Of a stretch of 64,000 nucleotides of DNA, positions 30,656-39,418 are shown piece by piece. The position numbers were made by a program, and so were the translations under genes. This DNA is from Gammaproteobacteria bacterium (lineage in GTDB: Bacteria; Pseudomonadota; Gammaproteobacteria; JACKNK01): NCBI GenBank assembly GCA_024234955.1, contig JACKNK010000005.1:62001-126000 (forward strand), given 5' to 3'. The notes under the pieces are model-generated. The model saw only the letters and a list, made by a program, of their open reading frames with translations, ran no database searches and was not told where the DNA came from. Every line of letters begins with the position of its first letter. Positions within the stretch are counted from its first letter, which is position 1.

Positions 30656-31527
30656 CCACCACGCTCGCGCGAGCGAAAACATTCGCAAAGCGCCACCGGA
30701 TCGCGATCTTCATGACCGCGCTGCTGATGTTCCTTTTGGGTGTCGCCTATGCGATCCACGAAGCCGCCATCGATCCCGCCGACATCGATCCCGGTCCTTT
30801 TTTTGGGATCATGCTGATCCTCAGTCCGCTGACGGTATTGCTCAGCGCACTGCAGTTGCGCTACGCGGCCGAGGCCTTGGGTCAAATCATGCCTTTGCCC
30901 TCCGCCTTGACGGTCACTGCGGTAGCGATGGCGAGCAACATGCTGCCGCTCCCGGGGGCGTATCTGGTGCGCACCCGCGCCCTGGCTCCCAACATGACGG
31001 GCACGGACATCAAACGCGCCGCCGCCATCAATCTGCTCGCGGCCAAACAATGGGTCGCACTCTCGGTATTGGTTTTTGCCGTCGTGCTGACCGGCCTCCT
31101 GCCTGGGTGGATTACCGTTCCGGCGCTGGTCGGAGGCATCGCAGTGCTGGGACTCAATGCAGTGTTGTGGCGAAAAAGCGGTTTCCCCGTGCGCTGCTTC
31201 GGCACGACGCTCGCCATCCAGGCGGCGATGATTTCGGTCGAGACGGCGCGCATCGCTTTCGCGTTTGCCGCGCTAGGCGCGACCCTCGGTATACGCCAGG
31301 CCTTTGCCCTGTCGATTGCCGCCGTCGTTGGTTCGCTGGCGGGCATGGTCCCAGGCGGGCTCGGTGTCCGTGAACTGAGTGCCGCTGGCATCGCATTGCT
31401 GATCGCAATCGACCCGGAGATCGCCTTTGCCGCCACCGCGCTCAATCGGATAGCGGGCCTTGTCGTACTGGCCATCGCAACCGGCGCCATCACTTGGCGC
31501 GCTGCGCGCCGCAAATCATGCGCATAA
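30637..31527 (+). CDS. Lysylphosphatidylglycerol synthase TM-region / flippase-like membrane protein
   Basis: This is a 296-residue polytopic membrane protein with about seven to eight hydrophobic segments. The late motif VVGSLAGMVPGGLGVRELSA is the mark of the LPG_synthase_TM (UPF0104) family. There is no soluble aminoacyltransferase domain, so this is the stand-alone type often found in glycan clusters and suspected of moving or binding lipid-linked intermediates. It overlaps the epimerase by 19 bases and the glycosyltransferase by 10. Function is inferred from family and context only. Confidence 0.78.
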   Translation: MAGQILATTLARAKTFAKRHRIAIFMTALLMFLLGVAYAIHEAAIDPADIDPGPFFGIMLILSPLTVLLSALQLRYAAEALGQIMPLPSALTVTAVAMASNMLPLPGAYLVRTRALAPNMTGTDIKRAAAINLLAAKQWVALSVLVFAVVLTGLLPGWITVPALVGGIAVLGLNAVLWRKSGFPVRCFGTTLAIQAAMISVETARIAFAFAALGATLGIRQAFALSIAAVVGSLAGMVPGGLGVRELSAAGIALLIAIDPEIAFAATALNRIAGLVVLAIATGAITWRAARRKSCA

Positions 31528-32570
31528 GCTTCGTCACCCGACATATCGACCGGGCGGGGCACGTATCCGGGGTGATGGCGTGGTTGAATCAGCTGGTTCT
31601 TGGGCTCGAACAACACGGTGCCGAGGTGTCGATCGTGACCAGCGCGACACCTGCCCCCAATGACGACAACCGTCACATTCACGCTTTCCAACCGTGGAAT
31701 CTCCGGGCCTTTCGTCGCCGTGTCGCCGAGGCAAGACCGGATCAGGTGGTATTCGTATCCAGTACATCGCGACCGACCGTGTTGTTCTGGTGGTGGATGG
31801 CGCTCGCCCTGTCGATCCCAAAAACACAGCGGGTCTTCTATCAAACCACCAACTTTCTACGTCCACCCGGAGCCGTGCTCCAATTCCTGCTGCGTCGCTG
31901 CTTCGATCATGTACTCGCCGCCAATCAACGCCTTTCGCACGAGCTCGGCGACGCCCCGGAAACGCCCGTTGCGGTGCTGCATCCGGCAATCCGGTTGCCG
32001 GAACCCCGACGCCTTTCAGGCACTTTGGACCGCAAACGCGTCGTCGGTTTCATGGGCCATTATTCCCGGATCAAGGGCGCGGACCGTTTTGTCGCGCTTA
32101 GTGAACGTCCCGACCTCGCCGATTATCAATTCATCATCGCCGGTGGACCGACCTACGCCCGCAAACAGACCTTGTTCGAGGAAGCGCAACAGCAAAGTGC
32201 CCGTCAGCACAATCTGACCACGCTGGGTTACGTTTCGAAACCGCTCGACATCCTCGCCGGATTCGACCTATTGGTACTGCCCTATCGCAGCGGCGCCACG
32301 GTGCTTGCGGTCGCACAAACCGCCATCGAGGCCATGGCCCTGGGCATTCCCGTATTGGGGACGCACAACGCCGCTCTCGACGACTTGATCATCGATGGCT
32401 ACAACGGCTTCTATTGCGAATCGCTAGACGAGTTCGAACGGGCCATCATTGCCATCCTGTCGGACACAGCGCTTTATCAGCGTCTCTCAGCGAATGCGCG
32501 TCAAACCGCCACCGAACACTTTTCGGTGGCGCACCGGATCACCGAATTCATGGACATTACTGATGCCTGA
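31518..32570 (+). CDS. Glycosyltransferase family 4 protein
   Basis: This is a 350-residue GT-B glycosyltransferase starting at the ATG at 31518 (MRISFVTRHIDRAGHVSGVM). The N-terminal acceptor half ends near LHPAIRLPEP. The donor half contains VVGFMGHYSRIKGADRFVAL and the EX7E-like region AIEAMALGIPVLGTHNAALDD, typical of GT4. It should transfer a sugar from a nucleotide donor onto a lipid-linked or surface glycan at the inner membrane. It overlaps both neighbours, so the four genes are likely translated as a coupled unit. Donor and acceptor are not predictable here. Confidence 0.85.
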   Translation: MRISFVTRHIDRAGHVSGVMAWLNQLVLGLEQHGAEVSIVTSATPAPNDDNRHIHAFQPWNLRAFRRRVAEARPDQVVFVSSTSRPTVLFWWWMALALSIPKTQRVFYQTTNFLRPPGAVLQFLLRRCFDHVLAANQRLSHELGDAPETPVAVLHPAIRLPEPRRLSGTLDRKRVVGFMGHYSRIKGADRFVALSERPDLADYQFIIAGGPTYARKQTLFEEAQQQSARQHNLTTLGYVSKPLDILAGFDLLVLPYRSGATVLAVAQTAIEAMALGIPVLGTHNAALDDLIIDGYNGFYCESLDEFERAIIAILSDTALYQRLSANARQTATEHFSVAHRITEFMDITDA

Positions 32571-33261
32571 CTACAACGAGATCAAGCAGTACTACGACGC
32601 CTACGGCGCGCACTATGACGACGAGCGCCTGAGCCCGTATTACCGCATGGTCACAGCAATGGAAATGGCGACCTTGCTACCCCACATCGCAGGCAAACGC
32701 ACCCTGGAGATCGGCTGCGGCACCGGATTGATCCTCGCCCAGGTTGCCCGGCACTCCGCCCTGTCCTGGGGGATCGACCTCTCCTCCGGAATGCTTGAAG
32801 AAGCCCGTGAAAAAGGGCTCAACGTAAAGGAAAACAACGCCCGCGAAATCGACTTCCCGGACGCGAGTTTCGACGTGGTTTATTCCTTCAAGGTGCTCGC
32901 CCACATCCCCGACATCGATGAAGTCATCAATGAAATTCACCGGGTACTCACCCCGTCCGGTCGGGTCGTGCTGGAGTTCTACAACCCTTTCAGCATCAAG
33001 CACCTCAACAATCTGCTCGCCCGAGCACCCGAGAAAATCTACACCCGCTACGACTCGCGCACGGACATCGCAGCACTGCTCGGCGAGCGTTTTCACATCG
33101 AGAAATTCCACGGCGTGCGCATCGCCACACCGCTTGCCGGGTTGATCAACGATGGGTGGCGCGGGCGACTGTTCACCCGAGTAGAACGCTTCCTCAGCGG
33201 CACCTTTATGCAACGGGTCGCCGGATACATGGTGGTTGTCGCCAGTAAAAAAGGTAATTGA
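32563..33261 (+). CDS. Class I SAM-dependent methyltransferase
   Basis: This is a 232-residue protein starting MPDYNEIKQYYDAYGAHYDD at the ATG at 32563, overlapping the glycosyltransferase stop by eight bases. The SAM site is LEIGCGTGLILAQVAR, followed by the acidic strand end WGIDLSSGMLEEA and the later motif DVVYSFKVLAHIPDID. It belongs to the Methyltransf_11/25 group. As the last gene of the glycan unit it may methylate a sugar or lipid carrier intermediate, which is inference. No terminator is obvious after it; about 240 bp without a convincing gene follow. Confidence 0.83.
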   Translation: MPDYNEIKQYYDAYGAHYDDERLSPYYRMVTAMEMATLLPHIAGKRTLEIGCGTGLILAQVARHSALSWGIDLSSGMLEEAREKGLNVKENNAREIDFPDASFDVVYSFKVLAHIPDIDEVINEIHRVLTPSGRVVLEFYNPFSIKHLNNLLARAPEKIYTRYDSRTDIAALLGERFHIEKFHGVRIATPLAGLINDGWRGRLFTRVERFLSGTFMQRVAGYMVVVASKKGN

Positions 33262-33503
33262 GCACCGCACTTTCGACAGAACTGCACAGGATATCCACGC
33301 GCACACCCTGCGCTATCGCGTTGTGACCACCTTGGCATGGTGCCTGCCAGACGACCTGTGCCGTCGCGCCGGACCAAGGTGAACACATGCGCCGGGATCG
33401 CCCGATCAGATAACCGTCGAATGCGTACGTCTGACCACTGCAAAGCCCGGCAGTGGAGCGCGCCTCTTCTTGGATGTGCCGTGTAAACGGGGTAGAACCC
33501 GAA

Positions 33504-34346
33504 TCAGGTGAAAGGCTTCGTCAATCCCAGGCAGAAGACCGTCAATGGGGGTGGCCAGGCTCCGATCTTCCCCGATTTGGCAAAGGACTTGAGTCGGTGC
33601 AGAAAGGATGGGCCTTTCCAGGGAAGCAAGCCGGGATTCATGGTCTGGGCGGTCAGGGTCGTGAATACATCGAATCCGGATAACCGCGCATTCAACATTT
33701 CCACATACCCGCCGTCACTGCCGAATCGGGTTTCCAACAAACCCAGGAGCACTGCCGCCTGGTCAATGCCGATGTCGCGCATGCCATCAAGGGAGACATC
33801 AAACGTCACCAGCAGCGTTCCGCCCGGCTTCAGAACCCGGTAGAACTCATTGATGATCAACGGATAATTGTCCGTGTGCTCCAGGACCGAAATACAGTAA
33901 ACAACGTCAAACGATTCGCGCTCGTAAGAAAGTGCCTTGAGATCGTTATTCAGGAACTCGACATGGGTGCGGTGACGCGCATTCAGCTGTTCATAAATGG
34001 CCGGGAGAAGGGGCTCATAGTCACAGCAATGAATATTGGCGGACGCAAACTGCTTATCGATGTAGTAAGGAAAAAATCCGACGCCAGCCCCGGCATCGAG
34101 TACATCAAGCTTTTTCCCCGCATCCGCCAGCTTTCTCAATTTCTCGTATACGTAGGGATATTCCCACTGCCGACTCCATTGATGCAGCGGATCACTTACC
34201 CATTTCTTCATATACCCCTGCAAGAACAGTCTGCTGTCGGATAAGAAGTCGTCCGAGAACACCTCCATGTTCCTGAATATCTCAGAATCCAGGACATCCC
34301 TATAAAGGCGGGTCGTAGGGATACCGTCAGCAAGCGCTTCTTTCAT
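33504..34346 (-). CDS. Class I SAM-dependent methyltransferase
   Basis: This is a 280-residue protein. The SAM-binding motif is LDVLDAGAGVGFFPYYID, with NNDLKALSYERESFDVVYCI and SVLEHTDNYPLIINEFYRVL marking the Methyltransf_11 type. The N-terminal 80 residues are family-specific and the C-terminus is rich in Leu, Phe and Pro. Base composition is visibly more A+T-rich and less codon-biased than its neighbours, which suggests recent transfer. It faces the other methyltransferase and is flanked by gene-poor DNA. The substrate is unknown; proximity to the glycan genes hints at a surface polysaccharide role. Confidence 0.8.
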   Translation of the reverse strand: MKEALADGIPTTRLYRDVLDSEIFRNMEVFSDDFLSDSRLFLQGYMKKWVSDPLHQWSRQWEYPYVYEKLRKLADAGKKLDVLDAGAGVGFFPYYIDKQFASANIHCCDYEPLLPAIYEQLNARHRTHVEFLNNDLKALSYERESFDVVYCISVLEHTDNYPLIINEFYRVLKPGGTLLVTFDVSLDGMRDIGIDQAAVLLGLLETRFGSDGGYVEMLNARLSGFDVFTTLTAQTMNPGLLPWKGPSFLHRLKSFAKSGKIGAWPPPLTVFCLGLTKPFT

Positions 34347-34470
34347 CGAAAAGCCTTCTCCAATATCGCCTTAAACCGGGCGAATTTCACCGAACTCCAA
34401 CACGACGAGGCCGCTTGCCGGATTCCGCCATCTTAGTCGCTGGCGTTTACCAGAACCGGTTCAAACCGGA

Positions 34471-36204
34471 TCAAGCTGCTACACCAACCAGGCCGCGCAA
34501 AAAGTCCACCAGAGTAGCCAGCGGCACATCCTGCGCCGCTTCATCGCGACGACCCTTGTATTCCGCCACGCCATTGTCGAGGCCACGGTCGCCAAGAACG
34601 ACACGGTGCGGGATGCCGATCAGCTCCAAATCCGCAAACATCACGCCGGGACGGATCGCCCGGTCATCGAGCAATACATCGATGCCGGCATCCAGCAGAT
34701 CCTGGTACAACTTCTCGGCAGCGTCGCGCAGTCTCTCCGACTTCGCCATGTTGATCGGCGCGATCGCGACCTGGAACGGCGCAATCGGCGCCGGCCAGAT
34801 GATCCCGGCGGCGTCATGGTTCTGTTCGATCGCGGCTGCCACCACGCGGGATACGCCGATGCCGTAGCACCCCATCGGCATGACCGTGGCCTTGCCGCTC
34901 TCATCGAGCACGGTGGCGTTCATGGCCTGGGAATACTTGGTGCCGAGCTGAAACACATGGCCGACCTCGATACCGCGTGCGATGCGGATCGTGCCCTTGC
35001 CGTCCGGACTCGGGTCGCCTTCGACGATGTTGCGCAGATCGGCGATGGCGATGCCGTCGTCGCCCGGCGCGGGCAGGTCCCGGCCCCAGTTCACCCCGGT
35101 CAGATGTCTGCCGTCCTCGTTGGCGCCGCAGACGAAATCGCTCATCGCGACCGCTGCACGATCGACGACGATCGGCACGATCAGACCCCGAGGCCCCACA
35201 GAACCCGGTTTGCAGCCGGCGGCAGCAATCACCTGCTCATCGCTCGCGAGTGCCAGCGGCGAGGCCACCCCATCGAGCTTCGCGGCCTTAATCTCGTTGA
35301 GTTCATGATCGCCACGCAGACACAGCGCAACCACGCTGCCCTCTACCTCACCCTGCACCAGAAGGGTCTTCAGCGTCCGGCTCGCGGGCACGTTCAGGAA
35401 CTGGCTCACGTCCTCGATACTGTGCTGATTGGGGGTGTCGACGCTCGCCATCTCCGCAGCCGGTGCGGTCGCTGCGGTACCCGGCGCCAGACATTCGGTG
35501 GCTTCAACATTGGCGGCGAAGTCGCTCTCCGTGGAAAACGCGATGGCATCCTCACCCGAATCGGCAATCACATGGAACTCATGCGAAAGACTGCCGCCGA
35601 TCGAACCGGAATCCGCCAGAACCGGGCGGAATTCGAGCTCAAGCCGGGTGAATATCTGACTGTAGGCCTCGAACATGACCTGATAGGTCTCATCCAGAGA
35701 CGGCTTGTCGAGGTGAAAGGAATAGGCGTCCTTCATCAGGAATTCGCGCGCACGCATGACACCGAACCGGGGTCGGATCTCATCGCGGAACTTCATCTGG
35801 ATCTGGTAATAACAGACCGGCAACTGCTTGTAGGAGCGTACTTCGCGGCGCGCCAGGTCGGTGATGACTTCCTCATGCGTGGGGCCGATGCAGAACTCGC
35901 GCTGGTGACGGTCATGAATGCGCAGCAGTTCCGGGCCGTATTGCTCCCAGCGACCGGACTCCGCCCACAACTCCGCCGGCTGCACCGCCGGCATCAACAG
36001 TTCCAGCGCTCCGGCCCGATCCATCTCCTCACGGACCACCTTTTCCACTTTGCGCAAAACCCGTAGACCCAGCGGCAGCCAGTTGTAGACACCGGCCGCG
36101 AGCTTGCGGATCAACCCGGCGCGGATCATCAACTGATGCGAAATGATCTCGGCATCATTGGGAACTTCTTTGACCGTGGACAGCGGGAAACGGGAGGTGC
36201 GCAT
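34471..36204 (-). CDS. proS: Proline-tRNA ligase ProS
   Basis: This is a 577-residue class II synthetase of the long bacterial type. Motif 1 lies in NWLPLGLRVLRKVEKVVREE, motif 2 in KFRDEIRPRFGVMRAREFLM and motif 3 in MPMGCYGIGVSRVVAAAIEQ. The inserted editing domain between motifs 2 and 3 (about 230-390, with FLNVPASRTLKTLLVQ) hydrolyses Ala-tRNA-Pro. The C-terminal anticodon domain contains DDRAIRPGVMFADLELIGIP. It is transcribed alone, downstream of a strong terminator that closes the dynamin-like gene. Confidence 0.98.
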   Translation of the reverse strand: MRTSRFPLSTVKEVPNDAEIISHQLMIRAGLIRKLAAGVYNWLPLGLRVLRKVEKVVREEMDRAGALELLMPAVQPAELWAESGRWEQYGPELLRIHDRHQREFCIGPTHEEVITDLARREVRSYKQLPVCYYQIQMKFRDEIRPRFGVMRAREFLMKDAYSFHLDKPSLDETYQVMFEAYSQIFTRLELEFRPVLADSGSIGGSLSHEFHVIADSGEDAIAFSTESDFAANVEATECLAPGTAATAPAAEMASVDTPNQHSIEDVSQFLNVPASRTLKTLLVQGEVEGSVVALCLRGDHELNEIKAAKLDGVASPLALASDEQVIAAAGCKPGSVGPRGLIVPIVVDRAAVAMSDFVCGANEDGRHLTGVNWGRDLPAPGDDGIAIADLRNIVEGDPSPDGKGTIRIARGIEVGHVFQLGTKYSQAMNATVLDESGKATVMPMGCYGIGVSRVVAAAIEQNHDAAGIIWPAPIAPFQVAIAPINMAKSERLRDAAEKLYQDLLDAGIDVLLDDRAIRPGVMFADLELIGIPHRVVLGDRGLDNGVAEYKGRRDEAAQDVPLATLVDFLRGLVGVAA

Positions 36205-36326
36205 GGAAGATGACTTCTTGAAGGGTGGGTCGATAAACGGAGCGTGGATGGTACTCGGTTTGGGGCGATGGCATTAAGCCCAACCGGGCAATGCGATCGC
36301 GATTTCGACCTCGAACCTACCCACGT

Positions 36327-36356
36327 AAAAAAGCCACCGGACTTCCGCCCGGTGGC
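36327..36356 (-). terminator. Intrinsic terminator closing the RND-ParA-dynamin run
   Basis: GCCACCGG and CCGGTGGC form a perfect 8-bp stem with an 8-base loop, and on the minus strand it runs into TTTTTT. It starts 25 bases after the dynamin-like gene. Confidence 0.88.
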
Positions 36357-36381
36357 CTTCCGGTTGCGCTCCGAGCATCAC

Positions 36382-37929
36382 TCAACCGGAACGTTCACGG
36401 CGCTCCGAGAGGCTTTCGACCGCTTCGATTACCGGCGGGGTCCCGGTTTCGCGAGCCTGCGCAGCCGCGTCTTCCACAACCGGCTCGGCGCCCGGACCGG
36501 ACGGATTGGTGAATCGATCGTTGAGCTCCTGCACGTATCCGTTTGCATCGGCCAGCACCTTGGTGATGCGACGACGCGCACCACGGCCCCAACCGGCCGG
36601 ATTCCTGGAAAACATCCAGCGAATCGGACGGGTGCTGCGCGCAAATGCACGCAGAATGCTTTCGCGCTGCATGCCTTCCGGCATTTCCCGAAGCAGGCCC
36701 CGGGTGCAGGCGCGCGCCGCGCCGCGACGGATCGAGAAGTGCAGCGAGATCAGGATCAACAACACGATGGCAGCGATCACACCGCTGATGATCGGGTGTC
36801 CTTTGACCGTATCGAGCCACGGTGGGACGAAATGGATGCCATCCCACCAACCGGCCCAGATACTGCCGCCCAAGACCGCGCCCGTGATTCCGCCAAACAA
36901 CAAGGCATCGCCCCACACCACCTTCGCGCGCCAGCGGTCGAGCAATTCCCGCAGATAGGGCACATGGCGTTCCTCGATCGCGCGGGCGACCTTTTCCAGC
37001 GAGCCGACGATACGGTAATCGCGTTCCACTTCGACCTGATGCATGCGCGAATAGATTTCGGCGAGATCGGCATCCCGCTTGGACTCGAAGCGCTTGCGCA
37101 GCGCGGGATCGTCGATCGGCACCGAGGCTTCGGAGTTGTAGATGGTGTAGAAGCGTCCGGCGGTCAGTCCTTTCTGCGCCAGGGCACGTTGCCAGGCGGC
37201 GATGACCTCCTCCGGATTGTCCTCACGTGCGGTGGTGTCGATCTGGTTGAGGATGTAGAGAAACTTGTTCGAATCGTGGCGATTGATAGTGTCCGAGACC
37301 AGATGCTGCAGGGTGTCCTGCATCGCGCCAGGCTCCGGATGACGGGCATCGAACAGCACCAGCACCAGGTCCGAAAGATCGATGATGTGGTCGGTGATCC
37401 GCAACGTCGAGGTGCGCTGGGCATCGGCGTCGAATCCCGGCGAATCGATGATGATCTTGCCCTTCAGCGCGTCGCACGGGCAGGCCTTCAACTGCATGTA
37501 GGCATCGATGCGACGTCCCTCGCCAGCCGCAACCTTCTCGATCTCGTGGCTGATCTTGTAAAACGGGAAACGCGGATCGGCATCCAGCGCCAATCCGGGC
37601 AAGGTGCGCGCATTGCCCTCGCGGCTGAAACACATGACCGAGAACTTGTCGTCCACGGCCTGGTTGCCGGTCTGCTGCAACTTGGTGCCCAGGTATTGAT
37701 TGATGAACGAGGACTTGCCCGCCGAGAACGTGCCGAGCAAGGCCACCAGCGGCCACCAGGGGATACGCGTCGCATAGGACTGGTCCCGGTTGAGCAGCCC
37801 CATTCCGTAGGCGACGCGATCCAGTTCACGGAAGCTGCGCACCACGTTGAGCAACACCGGATTTTCATGTTCCAGATGCGCTTCCAGGCTCTGGAGGCGT
37901 TTTTCGATCGCCTTGCTGGCCGATGCCAT
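36382..37929 (-). CDS. Dynamin-like GTPase with transmembrane hairpin
   Basis: This is a 515-residue protein. The GTPase core is intact: G1 is ALLGTFSAGKSSFINQYLG (P-loop residues 66-74), G3 is IIDSPGFDADAQ and G4 is YILNQIDTT. Two hydrophobic stretches at about 345-395 (LFGGITGAVLGGSIWAGWW and ISGVIAAIVLLILISLHF) form a likely membrane hairpin, followed by a basic segment and a polar tail. This is the dynamin_N layout of bacterial membrane-remodelling GTPases, although the stalk is short. It is the last gene of a long co-directional run that starts with RND efflux genes. A role in membrane remodelling near that machinery is inference. Confidence 0.8.
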   Translation of the reverse strand: MASASKAIEKRLQSLEAHLEHENPVLLNVVRSFRELDRVAYGMGLLNRDQSYATRIPWWPLVALLGTFSAGKSSFINQYLGTKLQQTGNQAVDDKFSVMCFSREGNARTLPGLALDADPRFPFYKISHEIEKVAAGEGRRIDAYMQLKACPCDALKGKIIIDSPGFDADAQRTSTLRITDHIIDLSDLVLVLFDARHPEPGAMQDTLQHLVSDTINRHDSNKFLYILNQIDTTAREDNPEEVIAAWQRALAQKGLTAGRFYTIYNSEASVPIDDPALRKRFESKRDADLAEIYSRMHQVEVERDYRIVGSLEKVARAIEERHVPYLRELLDRWRAKVVWGDALLFGGITGAVLGGSIWAGWWDGIHFVPPWLDTVKGHPIISGVIAAIVLLILISLHFSIRRGAARACTRGLLREMPEGMQRESILRAFARSTRPIRWMFSRNPAGWGRGARRRITKVLADANGYVQELNDRFTNPSGPGAEPVVEDAAAQARETGTPPVIEAVESLSERRERSG

Positions 37930-37987
37930 GATGTCGAACTCCCGCGACGAGATCGCGTGTTGAAAAAGTTGAGAGGTAGCCGAAGGC

Positions 37988-38740
37988 TCAGCGGGTTGCC
38001 AGACCTTCCGGGACGCTGTCCTTCCAGGCGGGATAGAGGCGCGCCATCATCAAGGCGAGATGTTGGGCTTCCTCATACCGTGCCGCCTCGACCAACAACA
38101 ACGACGCCCGCTGATAGTGGTGAACCGCCTTGTCGAAACGCTTGTTTCGAGCATAGACATTGCCCAGTTCCTGGTGGGCGTACCAGTTACCCGGCTCCGC
38201 ATCCAGCAGACTCAGATATTCCTGTTCCGCACGCTTCAGATCACCCAGCAAAAACGCCGTGCGGGCCGCTACCCAATACTCGGTGACACTCCACTCCGAC
38301 GTGGCTTCGGTTGGCGCAGACTCCAGCGCGACCGGCGGCACACCGGGCGGCGGCAGCGTTATCGACGCGGGGGCGGCAACCTCCGCCTTCGACCCGGTCG
38401 CGACGACTGGCGTCACGGGTGCCACCGGCGCCGATTTCGCCGCATGCAGGTCTTCGGCTTCCGACGCCTTGGCGTACACCGCATCGGCCTGGGCTGAAGT
38501 CGTCGTTCCGGCGTCGCCCGTGTGCCCTGCGTGGGTCGGCTCCGACACCGCGCTCGCATCGTCATGCGTGGCTTCCGTGGCGACCTTCGGCGCGTCTTCC
38601 GTCGGCTGGACCGCGTGTTCAACGCGTTCGGCGTCATGCTCGCTCGCCTCGTCATGCGACGGAAACAGATCGTCGCGGATCAGAAACGCGAACACGATCA
38701 AAATCGCGATGCCCACCTTGGGGAACGTCAGGCCCTTCAT
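37988..38740 (-). CDS. Membrane-anchored TPR-repeat protein
   Basis: This is a 250-residue protein. Residues 8-22 form one hydrophobic anchor (KVGIAILIVFAFLIRDDLF). A long low-complexity linker rich in Ala, Thr, Pro and Glu/Asp covers about 30-140. The C-terminal third has about two TPR-like units: LGDLKRAEQEYLSLLDAEPG, then WYAHQELGNVYARNKRFDKA. TPR modules bind partner proteins, so it may be a scaffold linking the membrane to the adjacent ParA-type ATPase or the dynamin-like GTPase. Spacing to both neighbours is under 60 bp. No closer family was recognised. Confidence 0.7.
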   Translation of the reverse strand: MKGLTFPKVGIAILIVFAFLIRDDLFPSHDEASEHDAERVEHAVQPTEDAPKVATEATHDDASAVSEPTHAGHTGDAGTTTSAQADAVYAKASEAEDLHAAKSAPVAPVTPVVATGSKAEVAAPASITLPPPGVPPVALESAPTEATSEWSVTEYWVAARTAFLLGDLKRAEQEYLSLLDAEPGNWYAHQELGNVYARNKRFDKAVHHYQRASLLLVEAARYEEAQHLALMMARLYPAWKDSVPEGLATR

Positions 38741-38776
38741 CGGTATCTCCTGGATTGAAAACGGTTGAGTTGATCG

Positions 38777-39418
38777 TTATTTGAGAACATGTGCGTACGT
38801 TGCCGCCGCCAGCGCAAGCAGCTCCCTCGCTGCCTTGCCGCGCGGTTCGAGTTCGAACACCGCCTGCCCCTCGCTGAATGAGCGCCGGAACGCCGTGCGC
38901 TGGCGCAGTCTGGGCCGCAACAAGCGTAGCCCAGGCAGGGTCACCAACGCGGCAGCCGCCTCGTCGCTTTCGCGCACCGCATGATGTGTGTCACCCCGGT
39001 TGATGAAGGCGTATACCTCCGGGCCCTGGTCCTGGCTTTCCTTGCGCACCATGCGCAGGAATCGCTGTACCGACCAGATGTCGGCCTGGCTCGGCTGGAC
39101 GGGAACCAGCACCCGGTCGGCCATCGAGACCGCCGCATTCATGGCCTCGATGTCGGCGGTACCGACATCGACCAGAATCTCCTCGCCGTCAGCAACAGCA
39201 CGATCGGCGGCCATCAATTCGGCAATGCCGCCCTCGATACGCAGGGCCGGCTTGGTCTTCTCATCCTGACGCACCTCGATCACATCGCTCAGTGTGGCTT
39301 GCGGATCGAGATCGAACGCGCGAACGCGAATGCCTGCCATCGCCAGCCAGACCGCAAGATTGAACGTCACCGTGCTCTTGCCGGAACCCCCCTTGAGACT
39401 CGCAACGACGGTCAGCAT
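38777..39418 (-). CDS. ParA/MinD-family ATPase
   Basis: This is a 213-residue deviant Walker A ATPase. It opens MLTVVASLKGGSGKSTVTFN, with the signature Lys9 and the catalytic Lys14 in KGGSGKST. RAFDLDPQATLSD gives the A' motif and EILVDVGTADIEAMNAA the Walker B region (DVG rather than the usual D-x-P). It lacks an N-terminal HTH, so it resembles the small orphan ParA/McdA-like positioning proteins rather than plasmid ParA. No parB or parS was seen nearby. Its start overlaps the stop of the preceding exported-protein gene by one base (TGATG), so the two are translationally coupled. Confidence 0.85.
   Translation of the reverse strand: MLTVVASLKGGSGKSTVTFNLAVWLAMAGIRVRAFDLDPQATLSDVIEVRQDEKTKPALRIEGGIAELMAADRAVADGEEILVDVGTADIEAMNAAVSMADRVLVPVQPSQADIWSVQRFLRMVRKESQDQGPEVYAFINRGDTHHAVRESDEAAAALVTLPGLRLLRPRLRQRTAFRRSFSEGQAVFELEPRGKAARELLALAAATYAHVLK

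Noticed and set aside
33093..33443. Minus-strand open frames across the gap between the two methyltransferase genes
   Set aside because: Mostly overlap the plus-strand methyltransferase and show no domain, no start signal and no consistent composition.
35829..35842. TAGGAGCG-like string inside proS resembling the start of the REP-like element
   Set aside because: Only about nine bases match, with no second arm; it encodes conserved ProS sequence.
38777..39418. Interpretation of the ParA-type gene as part of a chromosome or plasmid partition locus
   Set aside because: No parB gene, parS-like repeats or replication genes nearby; the gene is embedded in the RND run.
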